Source: Diphasiastrum complanatum (lineage: Eukaryota > Streptophyta > Lycopodiopsida > Lycopodiales > Lycopodiaceae). From it: 64,000 nucleotides of DNA. Position 1 is the stretch's first letter, and each line of letters opens with the position of its first letter. The notes beneath the pieces were generated by a model. That model did no database searches. It saw nothing but the letters and a program-made list of their open reading frames with translations, and was not told where the DNA came from. Position numbers and translations under genes: made by a program. Where the stretch lies: assembly GCA_029204225.1 (NCBI GenBank), contig CM055093.1:5379205-5443204 (forward strand). The letters run 5' to 3'. Shown piece after piece: positions 22,004 to 32,515 of this stretch.

Positions 22004-22898
22004 TGTGAAGAATAAAAAGCCATCCAACTTGTCTATAGGGGTTGTTGAGGAAAATCATCTTGCTTGTGTAGTTACAAGTTGTAAATATCATTTTCTAGTA
22101 TGTACAAACTTGAGCTACATGACATGCACAATGTCTAGATGGTCATATTCACTTTGTTCCATTGTATATATCAAAGGTGTGTGAATTGAGCACATGACCT
22201 TGTAGATCTAGGCGAGTTTGAGTTAGGTAGATCTAGATTTGATGACATGCAAAATCAGTTAGAGTGCATGCATGCAACATGCAATCACTGCATGCAACAT
22301 GCAAGTCAGTACACATGTTGTACACATGTCCAATTCATCTAGGGAAGTTGCATGCAAGACATGCAAGTACTATTTGACACATGCATGTAGTTTTGTAGGT
22401 TCATAGTTGAGAAATTGACATTTGGCAAAGTAGGTAGGAGTTAGGTGCAAATTCAGCATGCAAGCTGTTAGGTGTCAATATGGTAATAGTTTATACTTGA
22501 TTAGGTGTAGGGAATGCATTGAATGCAAGGGTGACCACGAATTTTGGCTCTCCTATATATGTACATATCATTCTCATCCATATCTAATGATGAATTAAGC
22601 TTTGGTAATGTCATAATGTCAAAATTGAATCTCATGCTATTTTGCTTGTTTTGATACTCTCTCTCTAACTCGAGTAGAAGGTCTTATTCATACATTATTT
22701 TGGTTATGTATTCTCTCTATTTGTGAGGAATTAGTTTTGCTTTGATCTGTAGCATTCTAGATTGTGCTCTAGCCTCATATCCATTGGTAGATTGCAGGAT
22801 TGCTCTACAGGTGTTCTGTGTGCCATCACAAAGCATGGTCAAGATCATTCACATCTCTTGTGAATCTCCACACGTGTGAACTTGCTGGATTGTTCACA
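22004..22898 (+). repeat. COP-2 5' LTR
   Basis: This 895-bp repeat begins TGTGAA and ends TTCACA. It has a TATA-like TATATAT at 22554-22560 and a CACACGTGTG palindrome at 22869-22878. A GCATGCAACATGCA-type minisatellite at about 22268-22306 has one unit fewer than the 3' LTR. Confidence 0.88.
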
Positions 22899-22911
22899 TG
22901 GTATCAGAGCC
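22899..22911 (+). promoter_or_regulatory. COP-2 primer binding site
   Basis: TGGTATCAGAGCC directly follows the 5' LTR and is complementary to initiator Met tRNA. Confidence 0.9.
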
Positions 22912-23680
22912 ATACCATGCTTTGAATGCTACTAACATCAGGTGTATGAAGATTTTTCTGTCAATTCAAGCTAGGAAGCTGTTTAGCAGTGTTTTGCCAT
23001 CTTTTCTTGAACAAGTTTTTGGTGAATGAGGTTAGAACTGATATTTTCAGTCCAGAACAGAGGATATACAAAATTTTGACTTTTCACACGTGTGAAAACC
23101 AAAATACATCATTTGACTCTATCTCCTCTATGTTAGATCCAAAGATACTGACATTATAGCTTGTTGGAAAGCTAGAAAAGTCCTTTTTCCATTGCAATAG
23201 GTTTCATTTCATTCTGATGTTCCTAGTAGGAGTTATAAGCTCTTAAAGAGAGTAGGGAGAGACCCAAAACCCGAGTGGACACTTTTTGATTTGAATATAT
23301 TGCATGCATAATTCATCATTCACAGTTTTAGTACTCAATTTGAGATAGAATTGGATAAGACAAATTTATGTTTTCATAGACACATCATTTCACACAATGT
23401 ATTGTGTTTTGAGCTGTATGTGTCTTTCTTGAGTGTGTTTTATTCATTTGAAACTCATGGAAAAGTTTGACATCAGAATTGTAAGTGCTTCATCTGTAGA
23501 TAGAGGCTAGATCCAAATTCAAGTTGATTGATTTTTTGTTGTGAGATAGGTCTCACATATTCTGTTGCAAGATTTTACATAGGATTTGGTAGTACACCCA
23601 ATTATTTTGGTTCCTATAGTGAAAGAGAAGCAACACATTCAATTCCATTTTGTTGTCCAATTACAAGAGTCTTCACATTC
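22912..23680 (+). other. COP-2 leader
   Basis: Untranslated region between primer site and gag. It contains an 18-bp perfect palindrome TTTTCACACGTGTGAAAA at 23081-23098. No coding block is seen. Confidence 0.6.
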
Positions 23681-24377
23681 ATGGCATTTGTAGGAGATTG
23701 TCTCTTTGAAGCTAGTGAAAGACTAGATACCTTCAATTATTCAGTTTGGAAGGATAGGATAGAATCCTTGTTGATTCTTTATGGAGTAATGGACATTGTA
23801 ACAGGAATTGAAGTTGAACCTGAAGCTTATGATGAGGCTCAGAGATTCAAGAAGAGAGCAAGAATTGCTCTTCATATCATTAAAATTGAACATCTCTGAT
23901 GAGATGTTGAGAGAAATAAGTTCATGCACCTCAGCCAAGGAGACTTGGGAAACTCTTAAGAACCTTCATGAAGCAAAGCTCAAGTCAAGAGGGAGGAGCA
24001 AGAATAGTTTTTCTCAAGCCTTCACCAAGGACAAAGCAAAGAACGAAGACCAAGGTGGAGTAGAAGATGATTCAACTCATTCTTCTAACTTCAAGAATAA
24101 GACTCAAGAAGATCAAGCCAATGTTATCATAGAAGACTCACATGCAAGTTGTGGAGAGGCATCTCTCATGATGTCTAGTTTATCCTCTTTACTCTTTAAT
24201 GATGTATCTTGGTATATTGATAGTGGAGCCACAACTCATATGAGTTGCTCCAAAGATTCTTTTGTTTCTATTGAATCTATTCTAGATCCTAAGAAATCAA
24301 TATACACAGTTGTTGGTGATGCATGTGCAATTGAAGGAGTTGGAAGTTGTTCCTTGAAACTTGCATATTCTATATGA
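23681..24377 (+). pseudogene. COP-2 gag (shortened) and protease
   Basis: Gag starts at 23681 (MAFVGDCLFEASERLDTFNYS), parallel to the gag starts of COP-7, COP-8 and COP-9. A frameshift near 23885 moves reading to the frame with ISDEMLREISSCTSAKETW. The middle of gag and the CCHC knuckle are missing: reading jumps from NLHEAKLKSRG to a Lys-rich linker. The protease active site is intact in YIDSGATTHMSCS (near 24215). The frame stops at 24377 after SLKLAYSI. Confidence 0.8.
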
Positions 24378-25320
24378 ATTTTTCACTTTCCAATGTACTT
24401 TATGTTCCTAATCTCACAAAGATTGTGATTAGTGTAGGAAAGTTGTTAGATGATGGTTATGAAGTGGATTTCAGTATCAATAGTTGTCTCATAAAGAAAG
24501 AAGATAAGATCCTTGCATGTGGATCTAGATATGGAGGTATTTTCAAGCTAGATGTGCATGAAAATTCAAGTGCATGTGATGTTGCATTGATGACTTATGT
24601 TTCCAAGGAGGAGCGAGGTTGCATGTTTCCAATTTCAGATCTATGCCTATTATAGTCAAGAAGATCAAGCCAAGAGTGGCTTATTCTATGGCAAAATCAC
24701 ATATGGATCCATATTTGATGTCTTCTACTAAGGCAAAACATCCTATGGAGTTGGAACATTCGGATGTTCATCTTTCTTTATCAGTAAGCAAGAAAGGTGT
24801 TTCTTGCTTTGCATGTACTATTGATGGTTCCACAAGTTACATTTGGCTATGTCTTGTCTCTTCAAGTTTTATGGTGCATGTGTATGTTCCATCCTGCAAA
24901 ACTTTATGGAGTTATGGAGCTAATGGAAAGAGTGCACTATATGGAGTCTTGTTCAGTTATAAGCCTAAGGATGTGTACCTTAGTGTTCTTGAAGATTATT
25001 GCTTTGCATGTGGTTTCTTGGAAGGAAAGAAGGATGGAGATCCTAGTCTATGGATCATGGTTGGATGCTTATCCACGAAGGAAGGCTACATAGCCTATAC
25101 ACTCTCTATCTCGAAGGTGTTTGAGGATGGAGATTTACTTGATTTTGAAGATCTATTTTCTATCTTGGAAGTGGCCGAGAGCATAGTGTCTCTAAGTGCA
25201 TCACAAGTCATTGCTATGGTGAGTAATCAGGTTGTGATGGGGTCGAGGTTTGAGGAGGAGTATCCTCAACATGCATGTCCAAGAAGATCTTCTTTATTGT
25301 ACAAGGCCGATCCTTGTTGA
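24347..25320 (+). pseudogene. COP-2 protease end and diverged integrase
   Basis: Successive frames give NVLYVPNLTKIVISVGKLLDDG (protease end), KAKHPMELEHSDVHLSLS (start of the integrase core) and a recognisable but altered integrase C-terminal region (KKDGDPSLWIMVGCLSTKEGYIAY). The HHCC zinc domain is not recognisable and the block with the second catalytic Asp is absent. Despite this loss, a 233-residue frame stays open at 24619-25320. Probably non-functional for integration. Confidence 0.7.
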
Positions 25321-26039
25321 TCTTATTTCATGGAAACGAAAGGATAAGTGAAGGTGGTATTCATTCTATTCTACTCACCTATGGTTCTCTTTCTTTGTTT
25401 GATGATGTACCTTTTGAGATTTGCTTATCTCAAAGATCAAGTAAGACTGTTCTAGTTTTGAATGAAGTCTTTAGTTTGGAATCAATTCTTGTCATTGGTG
25501 ACTTGATTATGTTTCCAAAACATCTAGAAAGCAAGATATTGTATCATTATTTGTATGCTCTTAAATTGAGTAAGAGCAAGTATGAGTTTAGTACTCATAG
25601 TTTGAAAAAAGGAGTTTTTTCCTGTTTTGAGGCATTTTGTGAATTTCTTTTGAGAGTAAGTGAAACATCCAATGAGGACACTTACATCCTTAAGAAAGTA
25701 TTTAGCCTCAATCTGATCAAGTTAGAGTATGGTTTCAAGATTAGATCCATTTTGGATAGAGTTCATAGTGTTTGGACTAGTGAAGCTGGTGTGCTTAATC
25801 TTGAATATTGCTCAAGGTACAATCTTGATCTATATGATCTTTGTGGTCATTATGGGGCTTGGAGGCCTCGTATTTTTCAGATTTTGGTGCAACCAACTTC
25901 ATGCATGTGGACTTTGCAATCCCAGGATCGACATCGGACATGTAGGAGGTACATTGGCATAGTGGCAGTTTGGTGGAATATTTTTCAAAGGCATTTGGAA
26001 AAGATTTCTGTCAAAGAGATCTTATCATGGCTATGGTAA
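25275..26039 (+). pseudogene. COP-2 diverged RT-like frame
   Basis: A 254-residue open frame lies where Copia RT should be. Its start matches the RT linker loosely (SEGGIHSILLTYGSLSLFDD, then CLSQRSSKTVLVLNEV). Further on, YALKLSKSKYEFSTHSLKK and FLLRVSETSNEDTYILK occupy the position of the YGLKQAPRAW region. No YVDD is present. The same altered segment recurs in COP-4 at 29255-29315 and 29780-29990. RT activity is very unlikely; the family-wide sharing is noted as a finding. Confidence 0.55.
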
Positions 26040-26182
26040 GGGTGCTACTATGATGGATTCTTTGATCATCTTCAATTCAAATCCAAAGAAAAGAATCCAC
26101 ACACAAAAAGTTTCTTCATCAACAATTTGACCAACCTTGGAGGATTTTCAAGTTCAAATGATCAAGCCAAGTTGATAACTTT

Positions 26183-26799
26183 TTAGGAGGAGTGTGAAGA
26201 ATAAAAAGCCATCCAACTTGTTTATAGAGGTTGATGAGGAAAATCATCTTTCTTGTGCAGTTACAAGTTGTAAATATCATTTTCTAGTATGTACAAACTC
26301 GAGCTACATGACATGCACAGTGTCTAGATGGTCATATTCACTTTGTTCCATTGTATATATCAAAGGTATGTGAACTAAGCACATGACCTTGTAGATCTAG
26401 GCGAGTTTGAGTTAGGTAGATCTAGATTTGATGACATGCAAAATCAGTTAGAGTGCATGCATGCAACATGCAATCACTGCATGCAACATGCAATCACTGC
26501 ATGCAAGTCAGTACACATGTTCTACACATGTCCAAGTCATCTAGGGAAGTTACATGCAAGACATGCAAGTACTATTTGACACATGCATGTAGTTTTGTAG
26601 GTTCATAGTTGAGAAATTGACATTTGGCAAAGTAGGTAGGAATTAGGTGCAAATTCAGCATGCAAGCTGTTAGGTGTCAATATGGTAATAGTTTATACTT
26701 GATTAGGTGTAGGGAATGCATTGAATGCAAGGAGTACCACGAATTTTGGCTCTCCTATATATGTACATATCATTCTCATTCATATCTAATGATGAATCT
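26183..26799 (+). repeat. COP-2 polypurine tract and truncated 3' LTR
   Basis: The purine tract TTAGGAGGAG (26183-26192) precedes LTR sequence matching 22004 onward. The match ends at 26799 in CTAATGATGAAT. About 300 bp of the LTR end are missing where COP-3 begins. The GCATGCAACATGCA-type minisatellite has three units here, versus two in the 5' LTR. Confidence 0.85.
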
Positions 26800-26800
26800 G

Positions 26801-27499
26801 TTGATTTCACATGTGTGGACTGTCCACAACATGTAGTTGTGATCTCCTAAGGTGTGTACATGCACCAAGATCAAGATTAGATTGAGATTCAAGATCTATC
26901 TTTGATTCTATGGCAAAAACACACTACTACATGCATTCAATCACTTCCAACTCTCACTCACACGTGTGGGAACTGTTCCAAAAATAATCTAAGTAAAAAC
27001 AAGCTGCTCTCCTTAGGTAGAGAGAGAAAACCATCATGAGCTCTCGGGTAGAGAGAGAAAGCTAGAAAATCAATTACTCACAAAATCCACTCAATCTCAA
27101 AATCAATTAGATCCAAATGAGGAGTACAATGATACTAGTAGATCCATGAGCTACCACTATGCTTAACTATGATTGGACCACACTTTTGTCACCTCTTAAT
27201 CCTATTGAACCATTGATCCATTCACCTCTAAATTCTATTGGACCTCTCATGGTTCCACCTCTAAATCCTATTGGACCTCTTAGAATTCATCAAACAAAGG
27301 CATTACACTTGTCTACACTCTAATTGGCACGAGTTTAGCCTCTTACTCTATTTTGGCTCAATGTGGCATTACAAGTGCAAATGGATAATTTGCCATCTGT
27401 GCCGAATTTGTTCCTATCAACATCCTACACCGAGATGCTTGATATAAAAAACATAAGACCCCTATATCTAACATAGATAATCTTTTTCAATTGTTCACA
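26801..27499 (-). repeat. COP-3 3' LTR
   Basis: In minus sense it starts TGTGAACAATTG at 27499 after the purine tract TTTTTTAGGAG and ends near AAATCAACA at 26801. It contains CACACGTGTG at 26959-26968. It resembles the COP-8 LTR in composition and order of motifs. No second copy is present, so the limits rest on the purine tract and the junction with COP-2. Confidence 0.65.
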
Positions 27500-27514
27500 C
27501 TCCTAAAAAATTAT

Positions 27515-28370
27515 CTATGAAGATTTAAACATTGATCTTGATATAACTCCAAGATTAGATCTATGCTTGATGAAAGCACTTTTACTCAAAGGCTTGGTGA
27601 TTAGATCTGCAATACAAGAGGACGAGTTGACATGCTCCAAATACATTTCTCATCGAATAAGCTTTTCTCTAACAAAATGGTGTGCCACTTCTATGTGCTT
27701 GCTTCTTGCATGAAATATGGAATTATTGGCAGAGCTTGGGCCGAGATGTTATCACACTTGATCATTGGTAGATCATCTTCCTTGATGCACTTTAGTTCCA
27801 TTAATAACCTCTTGATCCAAAGCACCTCTTTGGTAGTTGTAGTGAGTGCTTTGTACTCGGCCTCACATGAAGAGAGAGATATAGTATCTTGCTTTTTGGT
27901 AAGCCAAGATATTAGATTGTATGCACTAATAGACTTTCGATCCATCTTGTCACTTGCAAAGTCCGAATCCGAGTAGCCAACAATGGATAGATCTTCACTT
28001 TTATAAAGTAGACCATAATCGCAAGATGAATATACATATCTTAGAATCCTCTTGGCCATCTTCCAATGATGGATCTTAGGATCTTGCATAAATTGACTCA
28101 ATTGTGCACACAAAAACTTAGATCGGGCCTAGTAATGGTAAGCCAAATCAAGGAGCCTACAAGACTCCTAAAAGTGTGATGTCCTCGAAGGATCTTTCAT
28201 CACCTTATTAGGATCTTTTACAATTTGCTCCATTGGAGTATCTATGCTCTTAGAATTTTCCATATGGAATTTTTTCAACATAGAGTGAGCATATCTAGAT
28301 TGGCATACAAAAACATGATCTTCATATGCTTTTGTCTTAGTGATCAAAGCAAAGTTTCCAAGTGACTTGT
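27515..28370 (-). pseudogene. COP-3 RNase H and RT end
   Basis: Near 28300 the minus strand shows VCQSRYAHSMLKKF and DTPMEQ from the RT end. After stops near 28190 a 140-residue frame (28113-27691) holds Copia RNase H: SQFMQDPKIHHWKMAKRILR, GYSDSDFASDKMDRKS and LSSCEAEYKALT. Frameshifted sequence then reaches CIADLITKPLS near 27570. Key acidic residues in SDSDFA and EAEYKAL remain. Remnant only. Confidence 0.8.
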
Positions 28371-28504
28371 CATTAGTGTGAAGATTGATTCTTAGGTTTG
28401 TGAGCTAGATCTTTTGTAGATCATTCTAGATTATTGAAGATGTTCAAATCTAGTCTCTTGAAAGTCACAAATTACATTTGTAGAATCATATCACAGGTCA
28501 TGGC

Positions 28505-29315
28505 ATCAATAGGTGGCATCCTATTGAAGGAAAGAAAGGATCCTAAGTGCAACCTTTGTGGCAAGGAAGGATATTTTTTCTCAAAATGCTACAAAAAGAA
28601 GACCAATCCATCCAAGAAGAACCAAAGCAAAGGGGCCGAGGAGAAGGATGGAGCTTCAAGTTCGAAATGCAAATACAAGAAGGACAAGTCCAAGGAACGG
28701 TGTTTCCTTTGTGGAACGGTGAATGAGGCTTGGAGTCTCACAAGGACTTGCAAGATTTGTCTTCAAGAATCCATCACAACACATGTCAAATCTTTTGAAA
28801 TTTTTCATTTGGAAGTGCATTGTTTGGTTCAAGATGCAAAGATAGATGTCACTTTCATGAAAGTAACTTGGACTTATTTTATGTCCTTGGAAAGCATTTT
28901 TCTTGGAACTTTGGACAAGTTCAAACTTATTGCTATTATCCAAGAGAAATCAATCAAGAATAAGGAGCAATCACAAAATGAAAATAGTTTCATTTATGCT
29001 CTCATGTCAACTTATGAAGAACCATTTTTCTTTGAAGAGATTTTTGTATCTCAAAGGTGGATTAAGGCAATACTAGTTAAGTGTAATGCCTTAAAAGATA
29101 GCAAAATATATTTTCCTTGTATGCTTACATTAGTTATGAAGTCAAGGAAATGGAAATATCTTCATAATGTAGGATCTTTTGGTTTCAATAAGATCATGAA
29201 TGATGTGTTCATTCATAAAGATGAAAATTGTAAGTTTTCAATCTTAAAGGCAAGTTGTAAACTTCTTATGAGAATAAGTGAAGCATCCAAAGTGGACACT
29301 TATATCCATAAGTAA
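28505..29315 (+). pseudogene. COP-4 gag knuckles fused to diverged pol-like segment
   Basis: The frame contains CNLCGKEGYFFSKC, a knuckle whose His has become Tyr, then a Lys-rich linker and a second partial knuckle (CFLCGT). It then passes into FIYALMSTYEEP, VSQRWIKAILVKCNAL (RT-linker-like) and KLLMRISEASKVDTYIHK, the altered segment shared with COP-2. No protease, integrase or YVDD is present. The frame runs uninterrupted for about 290 residues from 28434 despite the decay. Confidence 0.5.
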
Positions 29316-29389
29316 GTAGTTAGCCTTATTGAGATGGATATGCCTTTTGATTTCAATATTAGAAAAATCATGCCAAGTTGTGGTGATTT

Positions 29390-30022
29390 TTGGACTTATG
29401 TTTCTGCATAAGTAATTTTGATAATCATAGGAAGTGCATATTGTGTGGTCATAGTTGTTGTGATCATTATGAGACATGGAGGTCTCGGATTTCCATCAAG
29501 AAGGAGCACCATGAAGAGGATCTTAAAGAGTCATATCAAGGTTCAAGTGTGCCAAGTATTGAGGAGGAGAGACCTTCTCAAGTTGTGATTCCAAAAGGAA
29601 ACTCAAGAAATATGGTTGATTCCATGTGGCTCACATTTCAAGGGAAAGAGGAGCATATCGCATGTGGTATACATCTCATACTTACTTCTCTTATGTCATT
29701 TGATAAATCAATTTGCTTTAGTGAGATCATTGCATCTCAAAATTGGAGTAAAGCCATACTAGTTGAGTATGAAGTCTCACTTGAGAACATAGATGATGTT
29801 CTTAAAATGTTGAAATTGATTTTAAATCAATTAAAAAGCAAATGTTTATTTCATCAAATGTATGCTCTTGACTCATGCAAGAGCAAAAGTGATTTGTTCA
29901 CTCATAGTTTGAAAATTTGTATTGAGGCAAACCGTAAATTCTTTATGAGAGTAAGTGAATCATCTTCTAAAGACACTTATCTCCATAATGAAACCTCATT
30001 GGATCTGAGATTAGCATGGTAA
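29390..30022 (+). pseudogene. COP-4 second diverged pol-like frame
   Basis: This 210-residue open frame shows CILCGHSCCDHYETWRSRI (compare DLCGHYGAWRPRIF in COP-2 at 25840), a linker like Copia RT starts (GIHLILTSLMSFDKSICFSE, NWSKAILVEYEVSLEN), and YALDSCKSKSDLFTHSLK with FFMRVSESSSKDTYLH. RT catalytic motifs are absent. It partly repeats the preceding frame, which suggests internal duplication within this family. Confidence 0.5.
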
Positions 30023-30289
30023 ACAAGCATGAAGATATGATGCAAACACTTTGTTATTATAGCATGCATAGTCTTGCCAATTTGGATGAGTCTAATTCTG
30101 TAGATCGTGGTAACATGATGTTAGATCTTTGTGATCCTAATAAATCAAGAAGAAATCTTTATTTTCTCATGAAGGAGCATGCACATGAAGAAGGAGCAAG
30201 CCTCAAGGTCAAGCATCTACATGAAAATTGGAAGGAATCAATTTTGGAGGTGCTAGGATGGTGCAAAGCTCTCAAGTTTATCAAAGATG

Positions 30290-30507
30290 TCCATTGGAGT
30301 CCGTACTCAGACAGTGTTTCACACGTGTGAAACCAGAAAGTACACTTACCTTCAATTAATGATTGTTCTTGTTAGGATTTTGTGTCTAGAATTGATCTAG
30401 ATTGATCTTAATCTAAAGTAGATTGATAGATCAAGTAATCTGACAACCAATCCCTCTTGAGGATCAGATTAGGATCCACTCTTGGTCCTTTTTGTACTTT
30501 TTGCACA
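30290..30507 (+). repeat. COP-4 LTR-end fragment
   Basis: It contains CCGTACT, the 18-bp palindrome GTTTCACACGTGTGAAAC (30316-30333), a run resembling the COP-9 LTR end and a TGCACA terminus at 30507. No partner LTR is seen, so the assignment rests on similarity. Confidence 0.5.
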
Positions 30508-30612
30508 CTCCATCCAACAAGCATGTGATTGGTTGCAAGTGGGTATTTTGGATCAAGTACAATTATGATGGCACCATCAACAAGTATAAAGCAAGATTAT
30601 GTGCCAAAAGTT
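30508..30612 (+). pseudogene. Copia RT N-terminal scrap
   Basis: One frame reads NKHVIGCKWVFWIKYNYDG followed by INKYKARLCAK, the conserved start of Copia RT. It directly follows the LTR end at 30507 and stops near 30615. Orphan fragment. Confidence 0.75.
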
Positions 30613-30710
30613 TCTGATATTTTGGCCAAACAGATTTTCTCAGCCGCCGATACTATGTTCATTTCTAGGTCCTGCTCCATCTTCCTAAGCCGATGTTCAA
30701 GTGCAAACAA

Positions 30711-31107
30711 CTATTAACTTGACACCTAACTGCTAGCATGCACAAGTTGCACCTAACTTCTACCTACTTTCTCCAAATGGCAATTTCTCAACTAGCCATA
30801 TACAAATCTACATGCATGTGTCCATTAGAGTGATTGCATGCTTTGCATGTCACTATGGAAACTTAAGACATTATGCATTTATTGTGGCTCGAGTTTCTAC
30901 AAGGTCATAATTGACCAATTCCATGTGAATCTCTACATGCATGTCAAACTAGACATTGTCAACATTATTGCATATCATACTAGACCAACTAGACTTTATG
31001 CATGTCACTGGAATTTGATCTACCTAACCAAAACTCGTCCTATTTTACAAGGATATGTGCTCAATTCACATACCTTGGATATGTACAAAATATTTACATG
31101 GGTAGGA
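30711..31107 (-). repeat. COP-2-like LTR fragment, minus orientation
   Basis: The reverse complement aligns loosely with part of the COP-2 LTR. Shared words include TTGACACCTAAC, CTACCTACTTT, CAATTTCTCAACTA, CTACATGCATGTGTC and TGTGCTCAATTCACA. It has diverged considerably and both LTR termini are missing. Confidence 0.7.
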
Positions 31108-31159
31108 TCCCCCAAACATTAACAACAGATAATAGATATGTTTTACAATTTTTAACAGA

Positions 31160-31602
31160 GATGGAGAGCAAAGATGGAGCATCAAGTTCCAAAGGCAAGA
31201 GCAAGAAGGACAAGAAGAAGCTAAAGTGTTTCTTTTGTGAAAAAAAAGGACATTTTGCATCTGAGTGCTACAAGAAGAAGAATGCCCAAGAGAAGGACAA
31301 TCAAGGCAATCCTGTGCTTGAGGAGGAGGAGGAAGAAGGCAATCTAACTTTGATGGTATCCTCACCACAAACATCTAATCAAGACACTTGGTGGATTGGT
31401 AGTGGGGCAAGCTCTCACATGACTCACCAAAAAGACTACTTTTCTAATATACTTTCTTACAATAGTTCTAAGAGATTTATCTTCACTGCAAGTGATCAAG
31501 AATGTGAGATTGTAGGTGTTGGATCCATTCCTTTATGTCTAGGATCATCTAAAAAAGTAGATCTAGACAATGTTCTTTATGTACCTTCAACTACAAAGAA
31601 CT
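31160..31602 (+). pseudogene. COP-6 gag knuckle and protease
   Basis: An intact CCHC knuckle (CFFCEKKGHFASEC, near 31230) is followed by a Glu-rich linker and the protease block WWIGSGASSHMTHQKDYFS. The catalytic Asp of the usual D-S-G is Gly here, so the protease would be dead. Protease-end sequence (NVLYVPSTTKN) runs to the foldback insertion at 31603. Confidence 0.85.
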
Positions 31603-31967
31603 CATTAGAGGAGTTTTGAGCTCCAAAAAGACCCTTTAAAAATTCGTGCAAGATGTAGTTTATATTATTAAAATATTATGACACTAATACTTTTGACTTG
31701 CTATAACTTTCTAATCGTAGCTCAAAACTATGTCATCTAACATATCATTTGGAAGCCCTTATCGAGCGCTTTTCAATGCACCAAACTTCGCTAAATTCGA
31801 ACTTACCACTAAAAAGTTATGCCATTTTTAGTGTGGACTCAAAAATTTACCTTACGTAGATTTCAAATTTGAGTGTTTTGATTGGTCCATGTGTAAGAAA
31901 AAATTGAGAAAAAATATAAAAAAAATCTTTACAAAGGGTCTTTTTTGGATTTAAAACTCCTCTAATG
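31603..31967. mobile_element. 365-bp MITE-like foldback insertion
   Basis: The ends are inverted repeats about 36 bp long. The left starts CATTAGAGGAGTTTT and the right ends AAAACTCCTCTAATG; both continue inward through AAAAGACCCTTT (right side in reverse complement). There is no coding sequence and the interior is AT-rich. It splits the COP-6 protease. Joining AAGAACT on the left to TGTTGAGTG on the right restores the Copia protease-end frame exactly, so no target duplication is visible. The superfamily is unknown. Confidence 0.82.
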
Positions 31968-32515
31968 TGTTGAGTGTAGGACAACTTATGGATAGTGGAT
32001 TAGATGTACATTTCAAGCATGGCATGTTCTATCTTGAAAGATGAAAAATGTATTGCTAGTGGTTTCAAGCAAGAAAGGTTATTCAAATTGGATGCTAATG
32101 TGATGGTTGGAAGTGTGAACATGGCAAGGGAGGAGCTCACTCAAGTGGAATTATGGCACAAAAGGTTAGGCCATCCTAACTACAAAGCTATGGAAACCAT
32201 GGTGACAAAGGAGCTAGCAAGTGGACTTCCCAAAACCATATCCAAGTGTGGCAAGCTTTGTGAAGCTTGTGGACTCTCTAAATCTCATAAGTTACCTTTC
32301 AAGAGATCTTTGACAAGATCTAACTCTCCTCTTGACCTTATACACTTGGATGTTTATTCATTTTCAAATGAATCAAATGGTGGAGCTCTTATGTATGTCA
32401 CTTTTATTGATGATAGATCAAGATACTCCTGGGTTTATCTCTTGTCTAAGAAAAGTGAAGTTTTTGAGTCCTTTGTTTAAGTTCAAAACTCTTGTGAAAA
32501 AACAACTTAATACGA
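31968..32515 (+). pseudogene. COP-6 protease end and integrase start
   Basis: Reading resumes with SVGQLMDSGLDV, then the integrase zinc domain (ELWHKRLGHPNYKAM near 32150; CEACGLSKSH near 32262) and the first catalytic Asp in FIDDRSRYSW. A one-base shift near 32478 precedes FKTLVKKQLNTN, where the Copia sequence ends at about 32511. The block with the second Asp is missing. Confidence 0.85.

Larger units (their letters stand above)
22004..26799 (+). mobile_element. COP-2, diverged Copia element
   Basis: The 5' LTR (22004-22898) and truncated 3' LTR (26193-26799) share TGTGAAGAATAAAAAGCC at their starts and match along their length. A Met-tRNA primer site and a purine tract are present. Gag and protease are recognisable, integrase is diverged, and the RT region is only faintly similar to Copia. 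The 3' LTR ends where minus-strand COP-3 begins, so COP-3 inserted into it. Confidence 0.82.
26801..28370 (-). mobile_element. COP-3, 3' part of a minus-strand Copia element
   Basis: It consists of an LTR at 26801-27499 and, to its right on the minus strand, a purine tract, RNase H and the RT end. The upstream part of the element is missing beyond about 28370. It interrupts the COP-2 3' LTR. The displaced remainder of that LTR is not found in the window, so a deletion followed or accompanied the insertion. Confidence 0.75.
28430..30507 (+). mobile_element. COP-4, degenerate relative of COP-2
   Basis: The order is gag knuckle region (28505-28700), a diverged pol-like segment (28980-29315), a second partly repeated pol-like segment (29390-30022) and an LTR-end-like sequence finishing near 30507 (GGTCCTTTTTGTACTTTTTG, compare the COP-9 LTR end). 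No primer site or second LTR is seen. Parts correspond to COP-2 at protein and DNA level. Confidence 0.55.
31140..32515 (+). mobile_element. COP-6, Copia gag-protease-integrase fragment
   Basis: It contains the end of gag, protease and the start of integrase in COP-9-like sequence, split by a foldback element at 31603-31967. Similarity starts near 31140 and stops at about 32511, just before the codons for the second integrase Asp. No LTR belongs to it. Confidence 0.8.

Noticed and set aside
22260-22310. Regular repeats considered as a CRISPR-like array
   Set aside because: Only two to three contiguous units with no spacers. They are inside an LTR of a plant retrotransposon, so this is a minisatellite.
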